A stretch of 64,000 bases of DNA from Rhodohalobacter sp. 614A (lineage in GTDB: Bacteria > Bacteroidota > Rhodothermia > Balneolales > Balneolaceae): contig NZ_JAKEDS010000001.1 in assembly GCF_021462415.1 (NCBI RefSeq), positions 406,273 to 470,272 on the forward strand. The letters are read 5' to 3'. The position numbers and the translations under genes were made by a program. Positions 22,959 to 32,150 of this stretch are shown piece after piece; positions within the stretch are counted from its first letter, which is position 1, and every line of letters begins with the position of its first letter. The notes below the pieces were generated by a model. It saw nothing but the letters and a program-made list of their open reading frames with translations. It searched no databases and was not told the origin of the DNA.

Positions 22959-23384
22959 TTATTCGATAATCACTTCCTGTCCGTTGTTTCCGCCATTTAT
23001 ATTTCGATTCTGAAACAGTTCGATCAGGTTCGAGATTCCATATAGCAACAGGAATGCGGCAATGAAATATGCTACCGAATCCGGATTCATAATGATAAGA
23101 ATCGCAATCAGAAGAGTCAGAAATCCCATAATGGAAAGGGAAAATGTCATGAGCAGAATCAATCCAAAAAATCCCAAAAAGACAGCGAAAGTAATGGGAA
23201 TCAACTCCGGAAAGGCGAAAATAAGGAGACCTGTTAAAACAGGAATCGCCGCTATAACCGGCGGCGTTTTCGCATACATAAACACCAGTCCGAGAGCCAC
23301 CAGATATCCAGCCGCAATCAGGTACAGAAATGTGGGATAGGTTAGCGTCAGGATTCCCGTGGCGAGTGCCAGAATGGCATTCAT
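22959..23384 (-). CDS. HdeD/DUF308-like membrane protein
   Basis: A 141-residue protein made of about six short hydrophobic helices with small loops, typical of the HdeD/DUF308 family, whose founding member is an acid-resistance membrane protein. The repeats ALATGILTLTYPTFLYLIAA and FAFPELIPITFAVFLGFFG show the two-fold internal similarity of the family. I chose the ATG at 23384 because GGAG lies about 7 bp upstream. The ORF continues 18 codons further with a basic non-family N-terminus. The function is unproven. It is convergent with the ATPase gene. Confidence 0.75.
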   Translation of the reverse strand: MNAILALATGILTLTYPTFLYLIAAGYLVALGLVFMYAKTPPVIAAIPVLTGLLIFAFPELIPITFAVFLGFFGLILLMTFSLSIMGFLTLLIAILIIMNPDSVAYFIAAFLLLYGISNLIELFQNRNINGGNNGQEVIIE

Positions 23385-23459
23385 GATTCTCCGTTCACGG
23401 GGTTTGTGATGGATATTTATTCGGAATGATTGAATCATACGTTAATTATTTTACACCCG

Positions 23460-24794
23460 CTATTTCATTACTTCTTCGATATCTTTGATTTCTTTCGGAA
23501 CATCCGTCAGATTCTCACACCCATCTTCCGTGATAATCAGATTATCTTCGATTCGAATTCCACCAAAATCATATAAGGATTCGATTTTCTCTTTATTCAA
23601 AAATTTGGCTTTCTCTTCATCTTCCAGAGCTGGTTTTAACAATGCCGGGATAAAATAAATACCCGGTTCTATGGTGATAACCATTCCGGGAATCAATTCT
23701 CTACGAACGCGCAGATATTTAATTCCGGGGCGATCAATTCGCTCCACGCCTTTGGGATATCCGCCCACATCATGCGTATCCAGGCCGAGAAAATGACCCA
23801 ATCCGTGAGGAAAGAAAAGCGCAAAAATATCATTCGCCATCATTTCTTCTATATCTCCTTTTACAATACCGGCATCTTTCAAACCATTCAGGATAATTCT
23901 GCATGCATTCATATGCAGTTCTTCCATTTTTACCCCGGGCCTGGAGTTTTCTATGGAGTTATTCAGAGCGTCCAGAACAATTTGATAAATGGCTGCCTGA
24001 TCAGAAGAAAATTTTCCGTTGATTGGATATGTTCGCGTAAAGTCTGACGCATATCCTTTGTACTCAAAACCCGCGTCGATCAGGTACAGGTCGCCATCAT
24101 TTATTTGCTGATTATTCTCAACATAATGCAAAATTGCACTGTTCACGCCACCCGCATGAATCCCGGTATATGCCGGCTGCAAAAGTCCATGTTTCTCTTG
24201 ATGATAATCGAAAATAGCTTTTGTCTCATATTCGTACATACCGGGTTTTATACTCTTCATCACTTCAAGATGAGCAGCATTGTTCACCTCTGCTGCCTTA
24301 CGCATCAGATCCAGTTCGTAATCCGTTTTAATACAGCGGCAGTAGGTAATGGCATCCACCAGTGTATCGATTTCGAGATTGAAATCCCGGTTTAGATCTT
24401 CCAGAAATTCGGCCTGCTCATCATCCAAACAATAGATCAAATCAGGATCCAAATCATTCAGCACAGAGAGCAGTTGATTGTCGTAATGCAAATGATCTGG
24501 CTTATACAAATCCTGGATTTCTTCCATCGGCTTGATACGACCGTGCCAAACCGCAAATTGAGAATCCCTTTTGGGAGTAAACAAGTGATAGTCTCCCGAC
24601 TTGATATCTAAAATAACATGACAACCGGGCTCATTGACTCCAGTCAGGTACCAGAAATTACTTTCCTGGCGAAATGGAAATTCATAATCGGTGGCATATC
24701 GATACATAAGATCAGCTCCCTTAATGTAAATAACGCCTTCCTCTGTATCTTCAAAAAGGGACAATAACTTGCTTCGGTGTAATTGATTTGACAT
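23460..24794 (-). CDS. pepP: Xaa-Pro aminopeptidase (aminopeptidase P)
   Basis: A 444-residue dimetal peptidase (pita-bread fold, M24B) that removes an N-terminal residue preceding proline. The N-terminal AMP_N domain covers about residues 1-135 (FRQESNFWYLTGVNEPGC). The metal ligands are visible in order: Asp in LIDAGFEYKG, Asp in ASDFTRTYP, His in PHGLGHFLGLD, Glu in VITIEPGIYF and Glu in GGIRIEDNLI. Length and motifs fit bacterial PepP. It is cytoplasmic, with no signal. The upstream neighbour is the HsdR-N-like gene, with a 57-bp gap. Confidence 0.94.
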   Translation of the reverse strand: MSNQLHRSKLLSLFEDTEEGVIYIKGADLMYRYATDYEFPFRQESNFWYLTGVNEPGCHVILDIKSGDYHLFTPKRDSQFAVWHGRIKPMEEIQDLYKPDHLHYDNQLLSVLNDLDPDLIYCLDDEQAEFLEDLNRDFNLEIDTLVDAITYCRCIKTDYELDLMRKAAEVNNAAHLEVMKSIKPGMYEYETKAIFDYHQEKHGLLQPAYTGIHAGGVNSAILHYVENNQQINDGDLYLIDAGFEYKGYASDFTRTYPINGKFSSDQAAIYQIVLDALNNSIENSRPGVKMEELHMNACRIILNGLKDAGIVKGDIEEMMANDIFALFFPHGLGHFLGLDTHDVGGYPKGVERIDRPGIKYLRVRRELIPGMVITIEPGIYFIPALLKPALEDEEKAKFLNKEKIESLYDFGGIRIEDNLIITEDGCENLTDVPKEIKDIEEVMK

Positions 24795-24851
24795 AGCCTA
24801 ATTTTTTATAAGTGATTTCTTTTCCCGAAAGTTAGCAGATGCTGACTTCAA

Positions 24852-25769
24852 TCAAAAAAAATTGATCAAATGCCGGGGAAGAGTTTCAATTTGTTTGGGA
24901 TAGAAAGAATCAAAATCAAAAGGTAAATCACGATCACTGAGATCCGTTTGTCTCTTCCTGCCGTTGATTAACAAAATAGCTCCTTTCTCTTTCTGTTGAT
25001 ACAGATTCAGGTTAATCACCAGCACACCCTGATTTACCCCCCTGAAATTCAAGACAGAAACCACGTAATTATCAGACGTTCCATATCCCAAAAATGTGAG
25101 GGCCAGTTTGCGTTCGTCTCCCATATCAAAAATATTATAGTATTGATTCATGGGTACGTTCAAAAGGGTTTTTCCAAAATCGAGATATTGTTTCTGTGCC
25201 GTATTCTCTTCTTTCCAGAAAGTATTTATTGCAGGAGTCAGCCAATGTTTCATATCGGCGGGAATTCTTGAAGAACAAAATCCTCGTTGATGCCAATATT
25301 CATGATTTCTCTGCGAATTCCATTTGGTTGAGTCTTCCTCAAAAAAATTACCGGTACTTTGAATTACGTTTCCTTTTATTTCGAACCAATAATCCTCAAG
25401 GCCGTTGGTCAGCACCATGTGCCGTGCTTTTGTTTGGCTGTTGTACCTTGCTGCCTGTTCTGCAGCAGCTTGATTTAATTTTACCGAGTTGGATTTACAT
25501 TCGACAAGAACCGCCGGCTCCATGTTTTTTGAATAGAGAATTAAATCGGCCCGGAGTGTATTTTTTTCCTGAGAAACCTTTATGGGAGCCTCAAATCCAA
25601 TTCTTGATTTCGACCACTTTGTTTGATGAAGTATATATTCAACCCAGCACAGACGCACACGTTCTTCCGGCCGGTTTTCATATCTTTTTTTGAGGATGGG
25701 ATTAAAAAGCCAAAATCGGTCGGGCCTGGCAACAACTCGTGGAAAATGATCTGTTGATACACTTTTCAT
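24852..25769 (-). CDS. Orphan HsdR-N-like (PD-(D/E)XK) protein
   Basis: A 305-residue protein whose first half matches the N-terminal domain of type I restriction R subunits. The helix EERVRLCWVEYILHQTKW is followed by the nuclease core RADLILY...AVLVECKSNSV, where Asp, Glu and Lys form the PD-(D/E)XK site, and then QAARYNSQTKARHMVLTNGL with the Q-rich helix. There is no helicase domain, and no hsdM or hsdS gene nearby. The C-terminal half (about 165-305) is unrecognised. Such stand-alone proteins are widespread and conserved in Bacteroidota, which argues for a DNA-repair or nucleic-acid role rather than restriction. The active-site residues look intact. Confidence 0.82.
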   Translation of the reverse strand: MKSVSTDHFPRVVARPDRFWLFNPILKKRYENRPEERVRLCWVEYILHQTKWSKSRIGFEAPIKVSQEKNTLRADLILYSKNMEPAVLVECKSNSVKLNQAAAEQAARYNSQTKARHMVLTNGLEDYWFEIKGNVIQSTGNFFEEDSTKWNSQRNHEYWHQRGFCSSRIPADMKHWLTPAINTFWKEENTAQKQYLDFGKTLLNVPMNQYYNIFDMGDERKLALTFLGYGTSDNYVVSVLNFRGVNQGVLVINLNLYQQKEKGAILLINGRKRQTDLSDRDLPFDFDSFYPKQIETLPRHLINFF

Positions 25770-25878
25770 AACCCACCAAACTTACGAAACATCCGATTCA
25801 TTGTTGGCTTTTCAGTATCTAAACTTTGGGTACTGAAGAAGAAAAAGTTTCTCAGTTTCTCATCAGTTTTGGAAAGAG

Positions 25879-25903
25879 GTAAGAAAAACGAAGAGTTTCT
25901 TAC
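25879..25903 (-). terminator. Weak hairpin at the yidC stop
   Basis: An 8-bp perfect inverted repeat (GTAAGAAA with TTTCTTAC, loop of 9) overlaps the last bases of yidC. The minus-strand sequence after it is pyrimidine-rich but has no T run, so its termination function is uncertain. Confidence 0.35.
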
Positions 25904-27729
25904 TTCTTTCCTTTCTTTGAACTGTCATCATCGCTGCTGCCCTTCACCTGCTTATTAATGTAGGCTTGCTGTGCGATTGAAAGAACGTTATAAACCAGGT
26001 AATACAAACTGAGTCCGGCAGCAAAATTATTGAAAACCAAAAGCATAATTACCGGCATAATGTACATCATTCCCTGCATATTGGGGCCACCGCTTGGAGC
26101 TCCGCCACCACTCATTCCGCCAGACAACTTCGACTGGAAAAACATAGCCACGGACATCAATAGCACAAATCCGGCTATCTGGTCACCAAGTACCGGTATG
26201 CTAAATGGAAGATTGATAATATAATCCGGAGCAGACAAATCACTCGCCCATAAGAATGATTCCTGCCTGATGATCATCGAGTTCTGGAAAAAGTAGAACA
26301 GCGTAATCAAAATCGGGAACTGTAATAGCATAGGCAGACAACCGCCAAGCGGGTTCACACCGGCTTTTCTGTAGAGAGCTATCGTCTCCTTCTGTTGTTT
26401 TTGAGGATCATCCTTATACTTTTCCTGGATCTCCTTCATTTTTGGCTGCAACTCTTTCATCGCCGCCATACTTTTGAAACTCTTCTGTGTAAGCGGAAAG
26501 AGAATAAGTTTTACAATCACTCCAAACAGAATAATCAGAATTCCATAATTAGAGATGATTGTGCTTCCGAGGGCAAAGAATGGAATAATCAAATATCGAA
26601 CCAACGGATCGGCAAACCATCGGAAAATAGCATACCCGATTTCAACGACATCATAAGCGTGTTCGTTGTATTCTTTCAGATCGTAGTAGCGTAGGGGACC
26701 GGCATATAACTCGTACGAAAGTTCTTGTGTTTGAACATAGCTCGATTGAACTGACGAACTGTATCGGAAATACGCCTCAGGCAAACCTGCATTTGAGATT
26801 CGTTCACCTCGCAGAATCGCTGCATTGGAATTGGTTACCGGTTTAATGTATTGGCCAAAAAACCTGGAACGGGTAGAAACCCACTCAATATTTCCATTAA
26901 TTCTCTGTTCATTCTGTTCCGCTTCCGGTACCTGGAACTTCTCAAGTTCACCGCCGGCAAATACGTATGCAGCTGTGGCCTGTGCATCTTTTTGGGCATC
27001 ATGTTCCGTTAGATTCAGTGCTGCGTACCATCCAAAATCAACATTCGTGCCACTGATGTAATCCTGCATGTTTACAAACTGGATATCCAAATCGTACGTG
27101 TAAACATCCCCATAAAAAGTATATGTAAAGATGATTTCGGAACCCTCTCCTACATTCAGCCTGTAGGCGAGTTCTGCGTTTTCATCTCCGGAAAGATCAA
27201 GAACTGCCGTATCCTGAAGAGGTTCAAAAACCAGGTCTCTCGTCTCAATATTATAATTCTGGCTGGAGAGAAAACCCAGTGAATACGCTGAATGACGTAC
27301 CTCGCGAATCATTTGAACGGGGTTATCATCCCATGTTTGATGTTCCATCAAACTTATGTGCGATGGACCCGCGCCCACATTGGTCATTTCAATCTCAAAC
27401 TCTTCAGTTCGAATGGTGGTCAAAACCGTATCAGGATAATTAGCCTGATTGAAAAGGCCGAGATTTGGGGTTTGGTTTGTTTCTCCTAAACTGGGCTGAG
27501 CTTGCTCGCCGGAATTTTGCTGATCTTCTTCATTAAGCTGATTTTGTGAATTTGCGGAATCAGCATCTGCGAATAACGAATCCTCAGCTTGTACGGCGGC
27601 TAAGCTGTCCTGCATGGCCTGTTCTGCCTGGCGTTGTGCAAGTTCTTCTTCGCTGGGCATTGTAAACCAAGCCCATCCAATGGTTATTACAAATATTAAA
27701 AGAAGCCCGGTTACGGTATTTCTGTCCAA
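25900..27729 (-). CDS. yidC: Membrane protein insertase YidC
   Basis: A 609-residue YidC/Oxa1 insertase. It has an N-terminal TM helix (TVTGLLLIFVITIGWAWF), then an acidic Gln/Asn-rich linker and the large periplasmic beta-sandwich P1 domain (about 110-370). The conserved C-terminal core of five helices includes FPLTQKSFKSMAAMKELQPK (the C1 coiled-coil loop), PLGGCLPMLLQFPILITLFY and LVYNVLSIAQQAYIN. A basic tail (KGSSDDDSSKKGKK) probably contacts ribosomes. The start lies 4 bp after the rnpA stop, so rpmH-rnpA-yidC form one operon. Confidence 0.96.
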   Translation of the reverse strand: MDRNTVTGLLLIFVITIGWAWFTMPSEEELAQRQAEQAMQDSLAAVQAEDSLFADADSANSQNQLNEEDQQNSGEQAQPSLGETNQTPNLGLFNQANYPDTVLTTIRTEEFEIEMTNVGAGPSHISLMEHQTWDDNPVQMIREVRHSAYSLGFLSSQNYNIETRDLVFEPLQDTAVLDLSGDENAELAYRLNVGEGSEIIFTYTFYGDVYTYDLDIQFVNMQDYISGTNVDFGWYAALNLTEHDAQKDAQATAAYVFAGGELEKFQVPEAEQNEQRINGNIEWVSTRSRFFGQYIKPVTNSNAAILRGERISNAGLPEAYFRYSSSVQSSYVQTQELSYELYAGPLRYYDLKEYNEHAYDVVEIGYAIFRWFADPLVRYLIIPFFALGSTIISNYGILIILFGVIVKLILFPLTQKSFKSMAAMKELQPKMKEIQEKYKDDPQKQQKETIALYRKAGVNPLGGCLPMLLQFPILITLFYFFQNSMIIRQESFLWASDLSAPDYIINLPFSIPVLGDQIAGFVLLMSVAMFFQSKLSGGMSGGGAPSGGPNMQGMMYIMPVIMLLVFNNFAAGLSLYYLVYNVLSIAQQAYINKQVKGSSDDDSSKKGKK

Positions 27730-27733
27730 AGTA

Positions 27734-28216
27734 TTAAGTACGTTTAGTTTCGCTATTTGTATTGCTGCCAGACGAAATGTCTGTTTTCGAAAGGCGGCTT
27801 TCCATATTCAACAGACGATCGCGCACTTGTTGTAATAGCGGGATCATATCTTTTTTGATGTCGCTGAATGTAAGTTCAGACTTCCGGGCCAAAAAGACAC
27901 CGTGAAATCCAAAAACATTCTTTGAGAAAATATCCTGTACGAAATCCTGATGGATTCGATACACTTCTCTCATAAGTCGTTTTGCCTTATTTCGCTGAAC
28001 CGCGCTGCGCATTATTTTCTTGGGAGCAATAAATCCGATATAACATCCTTCGGAGGGATCGTTGTACAATCTGTATCGAAACTGGATTGAGTCGGAAGTC
28101 AGCACGGTAGATTTTTCAAACAGACGTTGGAAATTACGCCGTCCGCGTAAAATTTTTGATCGTGGTAAAGATTGATCAGGCTTGTCACCATCAGACCTAT
28201 TTCGGTCCTTTTTCAT
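27734..28216 (-). CDS. rnpA: Ribonuclease P protein component
   Basis: A 160-residue C5-type protein of RNase P, which helps the catalytic RNA trim tRNA 5' leaders. The family signature [13 protein letters not shown] is present, as are [15 protein letters not shown] and the strand [16 protein letters not shown]. Compared with the usual 110-125 residues it has an extra basic and acidic N-terminus of about 20 residues ([14 protein letters not shown]) and a long C-terminus. The first 20 bp lie inside the end of rpmH, so initiation is probably coupled to rpmH translation. Confidence 0.93.
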   Translation of the reverse strand: MKKDRNRSDGDKPDQSLPRSKILRGRRNFQRLFEKSTVLTSDSIQFRYRLYNDPSEGCYIGFIAPKKIMRSAVQRNKAKRLMREVYRIHQDFVQDIFSKNVFGFHGVFLARKSELTFSDIKKDMIPLLQQVRDRLLNMESRLSKTDISSGSNTNSETKRT

Positions 28217-28352
28217 TACTTACAGTAAGTTTATGACGCCCTTTGGCGCGGCGACTTTTAATCACACCTTTCCCGCCGTTGCTTTTCATGCGCTTGCGGA
28301 ACCCGTGTTTGTTCGCTCTCTTTCTTTTACTTGGTTGATATGTACGTTTCAT
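28197..28352 (-). CDS. rpmH: Large ribosomal subunit protein bL34
   Basis: A 51-residue ribosomal protein, too short for a simple ORF screen but unmistakable: [20 protein letters not shown], then [20 protein letters not shown]. The last six residues (NEKGPK) extend beyond the usual family end and overlap the rnpA start by 20 bp in another frame. It sits first in the rpmH-rnpA-yidC operon. The upstream 257 bp to the divergent secA hold both promoters; no dnaA gene lies alongside. Confidence 0.96.
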   Translation of the reverse strand: MKRTYQPSKRKRANKHGFRKRMKSNGGKGVIKSRRAKGRHKLTVSNEKGPK

Positions 28353-28609
28353 AGCCAGACACTAATATATTATTCAAAATCCTGTTTTTCGATAGACCCC
28401 AAAAATAAGAAGAAAATCATTAAATCCGAACCTCTTATTTTATGAAATTTATAACAGCCTTTTATTCAATCTTTCTGCCATTATTGCGTTAGAAGAAAAA
28501 ATATAGATGATGGCATAATTATTGTACCATTTCAAACGTGCAACCTTGTTGAACACGGGAATATTTAGCTGTAACTTGCTGAACTGAATTTTAAACGCTC
28601 CTTACATAC

Positions 28610-31600
28610 ATGTTAGAACAAATATCTAAATTTCTTACCGCCATATTTGGAACCAAAAGTGAAAGAGACATCAAAAAAATATGGCCGGTGGTGGATGAAA
28701 TTAAAAGCTACGAAGACGAAATAAAGGCCCTGTCTGATGAAGAGCTCAAACAAAAAACCGAGACATTTAAGCAGCTCATCAAAGAGAGAACCCAGGAAGT
28801 AACCGATGAAATTGAAGGCATTAAGGAGAAAATGGACTCCAATGATGAATCGATTACTCTTGAGGAACGCCGGGAATTTTCCGATACCATCGACGAGCTT
28901 GAAGAAGAATGGCTTGAAATTCTGGAAGATACGTTAGAAGAAATTTTGCCTGAAGCTTACGCCGTACTCAAAGATACCTGCCGCCGATTTGTCGGAAAAA
29001 AATGGAAAGTTGCAGGAAATGAGAATGAATGGAGTATGATTCCTTATGATGTGCAGCTTATTGGCGCCATTTCCATGCATAACAGCAGTATTGCCGAAAT
29101 GAAAACCGGTGAAGGGAAAACCCTCTCTGCTATTTTCCCCGCTTATTTAAATGCTCTTGCCGGCCGTGGCGTTCACGTTGTTACGGTAAACTCCTATTTG
29201 GCCGAACGTGATGCGGAATGGAACGAACCGATCTTCAATTTTCACGGCTTGACAGTTGATTGCATTGATCGCTACAAACCCAATACAGAACCACGACGAA
29301 ATGCCTATAAGGCAGATATTACTTATGGTACCAATAACGAGTTTGGTTTTGACTACCTGAGAGATAACATGGTGGTTGAAGAAGAGCAGTTGGTTCAGCA
29401 CGGTCATCATTTTGCCATTATTGATGAGGTGGATTCCATTTTAATTGATGAAGCCCGTACACCGCTTATTATTTCCGGGCCGGTTCCGCAATCAACCGGA
29501 CAGCAAAAATATGAAGAAATGAAGCCCCGGGTTGAGGCTTTGGTAAATGCTCAGAAAAAACTGGTGGCTTCGTTAGTGAATGAAGCTGAAAAATACTACA
29601 ACGAAGGCAATGAAGAAGAAGCCGGACTTGCACTCTACCGGGCCGAACGCGGATTCCCCAAAAACAAGAAATTCCGCAAAATGATGCAGGAAGCTCACTA
29701 TCAGCGGTTGGTGCAGCAAACAGAAAGTTACTACCTCGCTGATAATGCCAAAAAACTTCCTTTTGTTGATGAATATCTCTTTTATGCTGTGGATATGAAG
29801 CAGAAGTCCATCGAAATGACGGAAAAGGGACGAGAATTCATCACCAAAGAAGAAGAAGGAGATGAGTTTTTTGTGATTCCGGATTTGGGTACCGAGACCT
29901 CTGAAATTGAAGACCAGGTAGAAGCTCTGGAAAAAGAGAGGGTTGAAAAAATCCGAGCGAATGACGAATTCAGTGATGATTATAAAGAGAAAAAAGTTGA
30001 AGAGGCTATCTCTGAAGTAAAACAAGAGCGTGAAAAACGCTTTAACGAGCTTCACCGGCTGTTTGCTGAACGCGGTGACCGTATCCATACTGTTAACCAG
30101 CTTTTGAAAGCGTACACCTTGTTCGAACGAGAAAGCGAATACATTGTTCAGGACGGCAAGGTAAATATTGTAGATGAGCATACCGGACGTGTTCTTTCCG
30201 GACGACGATATTCCGATGGCCTTCACCAGGCGATTGAGGCAAAAGAAGAAGTGAAAGTAGAGGCCGCCACGCAAACCTATGCCACCATTACTCTCCAGAA
30301 TTTTTTCCGGATGTATCACAAGCTGTCGGGTATGACGGGTACGGCTGCAACGGAGGAAGGGGAATTTAATGAGATTTATGAATTGGATGTCACAGTTATC
30401 CCAACCAATAAACCCATCATAAGAGATGATAAAGAAGATTTGATCTTCCGCACAAGACGGGAAAAATATGGTGCCACCATCGATAAAATTCGTGAGTATC
30501 ACGAAAGTGGCCAACCGGTTCTGGTAGGTACAACCAGCGTGGATGTATCCGAAACCATTAGCCGGATGCTGAAACGGGCCAAAATTCCACACAATGTTTT
30601 AAATGCAAAACAACACGCCAGCGAAAGTGAAATTGTTGCCCATGCAGGCCAGGTAGGAGCCGTTACGGTTGCAACCAACATGGCCGGACGTGGAACGGAC
30701 ATCAAGTTGGGTAAAGGCGTGAAGGAGAAAGGCGGCCTTGCTATTTTAGGTACAGAGCGCCATGAATCACGGCGAATCGACTTACAGCTGCGTGGACGAT
30801 CCGGACGCCAGGGCGATCCCGGGGAAAGTCAGTTTTTTGTTTCTCTTGAAGATGATTTGATGACGCTGTTCGGCGGAACGGATCGGATTGCCAATATCAT
30901 GGAAAAACTGAATTTCCAGGAAGGGGAGGTAATTCAACACCCGTGGGTTACCAAATCCCTGGAACGTGCTCAGAAAAAAGTAGAACAGAACAACTTTAGT
31001 ATTCGGAAACGTCAACTCGAGTACGATGATGTTTTGAACAACCAGCGTAATGTAATTTACGCCCGAAGAAAACACGCTCTTCTTGGGGATCAGCTTCAGA
31101 GTGATATTTTTGATATGCTTGAAGACTTGGTAGAATCCACTATTCAGGAATACTATCCTCAGGGTGAATTCGAAAAACTTCGTGATGAAATTCTCCGCTT
31201 GCTTGCCGTTGATGTAGACCTGGATCTCGATCAATGGGCCATACAGGGTGAAGATGGAATGATTGACCTGATTATTGAAAAGGCGTACGAAGCTTATCGC
31301 AAGAAAGAAGAGTTCATTGCCGAACCTCTCTTCAAAGTCATTCAACAAATCCAACAATCGGATGCAGAAAAGAAACCTACCAAAATCCAGGTGATCTTTA
31401 CAGATGGTATCCGGCGAATGAGAATCATTGTGGATGTGGAACGGGCCGAGAAAAATAAAGGACGCGAAGTTGCCCGGGCACTTGAACGAACGGCTATTCT
31501 TTCCACTATCGACAATAAATGGATGGAACATCTCCGTGAACTTGATTCTGTGAAAGAAGGTATCGGACTACGATCATTCGGCCAAAAAGACCCGCTTCTT

Positions 31601-32011
31601 GAATACAAGCGAGAGGCTTTTGAAATGTTTAAATCGCTGATTGATGAAATTAACCAGGAAGCTATTTCATTAATCTGGAAGGCTATTCCCGAAATGCAGG
31701 CTGATCCATCCAAGTTACAACAGGCCCGCAAAGAGTCAGGAAAATACAATATGGATAAAGCCCAAACTCAACATGCCGATTCTACAAATATGGGACTAAA
31801 GGGCATGAAACAACAGGGCAACGGCAGTGAGGGCCAACAGCAGGCTTCCGCTCCCGGAGAAAAACGCCAACCGGTAACTGTTGATGACGAACCCGGGCGA
31901 AATGATTATGTGAAAGTGCAAAATATGAGCACCAACCAGGTGAAAGAGGTGAAGTGGAAATATGCCAAAAAAATGGTTGATGAAGAAGGCTGGGTATTAA
32001 TAGAGAGATAA
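28610..32011 (+). CDS. secA: Preprotein translocase ATPase SecA
   Basis: A 1133-residue SecA motor that pushes unfolded preproteins through SecYEG. Walker A is GEGKTLS at about 167, the DEVDSILIDEART Walker B region is near 272, and motifs GTDIKLGKG and GRSGRQGDPGES are in NBD2. The long IRA1/HSD and wing regions follow. It is much longer than Escherichia coli SecA (901 residues): there is an expansion of about 100 charged residues (about 310-490, YYNEGNEEEAGLALY) in the preprotein cross-linking region. The C-terminus has a Gln-rich linker and a conserved end (VKVQNMSTNQVKEVKW) in place of the CXCX8C zinc finger that binds SecB in proteobacteria. Confidence 0.96.
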   Translation: MLEQISKFLTAIFGTKSERDIKKIWPVVDEIKSYEDEIKALSDEELKQKTETFKQLIKERTQEVTDEIEGIKEKMDSNDESITLEERREFSDTIDELEEEWLEILEDTLEEILPEAYAVLKDTCRRFVGKKWKVAGNENEWSMIPYDVQLIGAISMHNSSIAEMKTGEGKTLSAIFPAYLNALAGRGVHVVTVNSYLAERDAEWNEPIFNFHGLTVDCIDRYKPNTEPRRNAYKADITYGTNNEFGFDYLRDNMVVEEEQLVQHGHHFAIIDEVDSILIDEARTPLIISGPVPQSTGQQKYEEMKPRVEALVNAQKKLVASLVNEAEKYYNEGNEEEAGLALYRAERGFPKNKKFRKMMQEAHYQRLVQQTESYYLADNAKKLPFVDEYLFYAVDMKQKSIEMTEKGREFITKEEEGDEFFVIPDLGTETSEIEDQVEALEKERVEKIRANDEFSDDYKEKKVEEAISEVKQEREKRFNELHRLFAERGDRIHTVNQLLKAYTLFERESEYIVQDGKVNIVDEHTGRVLSGRRYSDGLHQAIEAKEEVKVEAATQTYATITLQNFFRMYHKLSGMTGTAATEEGEFNEIYELDVTVIPTNKPIIRDDKEDLIFRTRREKYGATIDKIREYHESGQPVLVGTTSVDVSETISRMLKRAKIPHNVLNAKQHASESEIVAHAGQVGAVTVATNMAGRGTDIKLGKGVKEKGGLAILGTERHESRRIDLQLRGRSGRQGDPGESQFFVSLEDDLMTLFGGTDRIANIMEKLNFQEGEVIQHPWVTKSLERAQKKVEQNNFSIRKRQLEYDDVLNNQRNVIYARRKHALLGDQLQSDIFDMLEDLVESTIQEYYPQGEFEKLRDEILRLLAVDVDLDLDQWAIQGEDGMIDLIIEKAYEAYRKKEEFIAEPLFKVIQQIQQSDAEKKPTKIQVIFTDGIRRMRIIVDVERAEKNKGREVARALERTAILSTIDNKWMEHLRELDSVKEGIGLRSFGQKDPLLEYKREAFEMFKSLIDEINQEAISLIWKAIPEMQADPSKLQQARKESGKYNMDKAQTQHADSTNMGLKGMKQQGNGSEGQQQASAPGEKRQPVTVDDEPGRNDYVKVQNMSTNQVKEVKWKYAKKMVDEEGWVLIER

Positions 32012-32061
32012 AACCCGAGCATTTTTAGGTCAGAAATACTTCCCAAATTTTGCATTACATG

Positions 32062-32082
32062 GAAGAGACGGATCGTCTCTTC
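32062..32082 (+). terminator. Terminator-like hairpin after secA
   Basis: A 9-bp perfect stem (GAAGAGACG with CGTCTCTTC, loop GAT) lies 50 bp after the secA stop and is followed by TTCATTCATT, a modest T-rich tail. Confidence 0.6.
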
Positions 32083-32130
32083 TTCATTCATTGTGATCCC
32101 GAACTCAGGTTAAATAAAGCTGAAAAATCA

Positions 32131-32150
32131 GAATAAGGAACCTCTTATTC
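32131..32150 (-). terminator. Hairpin at the end of the antiporter gene
   Basis: On the minus strand, GAATAAG and CTTATTC form a 7-bp stem with a 6-base loop, followed by TGATTTTTC. It overlaps the stop codon of the antiporter gene. The stem is AT-rich and weak. Confidence 0.4.

Noticed and set aside
28353-28609. oriC next to rpmH
   Set aside because: The gap between rpmH and secA has no TTATNCACA-type boxes that I could see, and dnaA is absent.
29573-30592. Long open frame (339 codons) on the minus strand inside secA
   Set aside because: It lies wholly within the well-conserved secA gene on the opposite strand, has low-complexity Phe/Leu-rich sequence and no family resemblance. It is a shadow frame.
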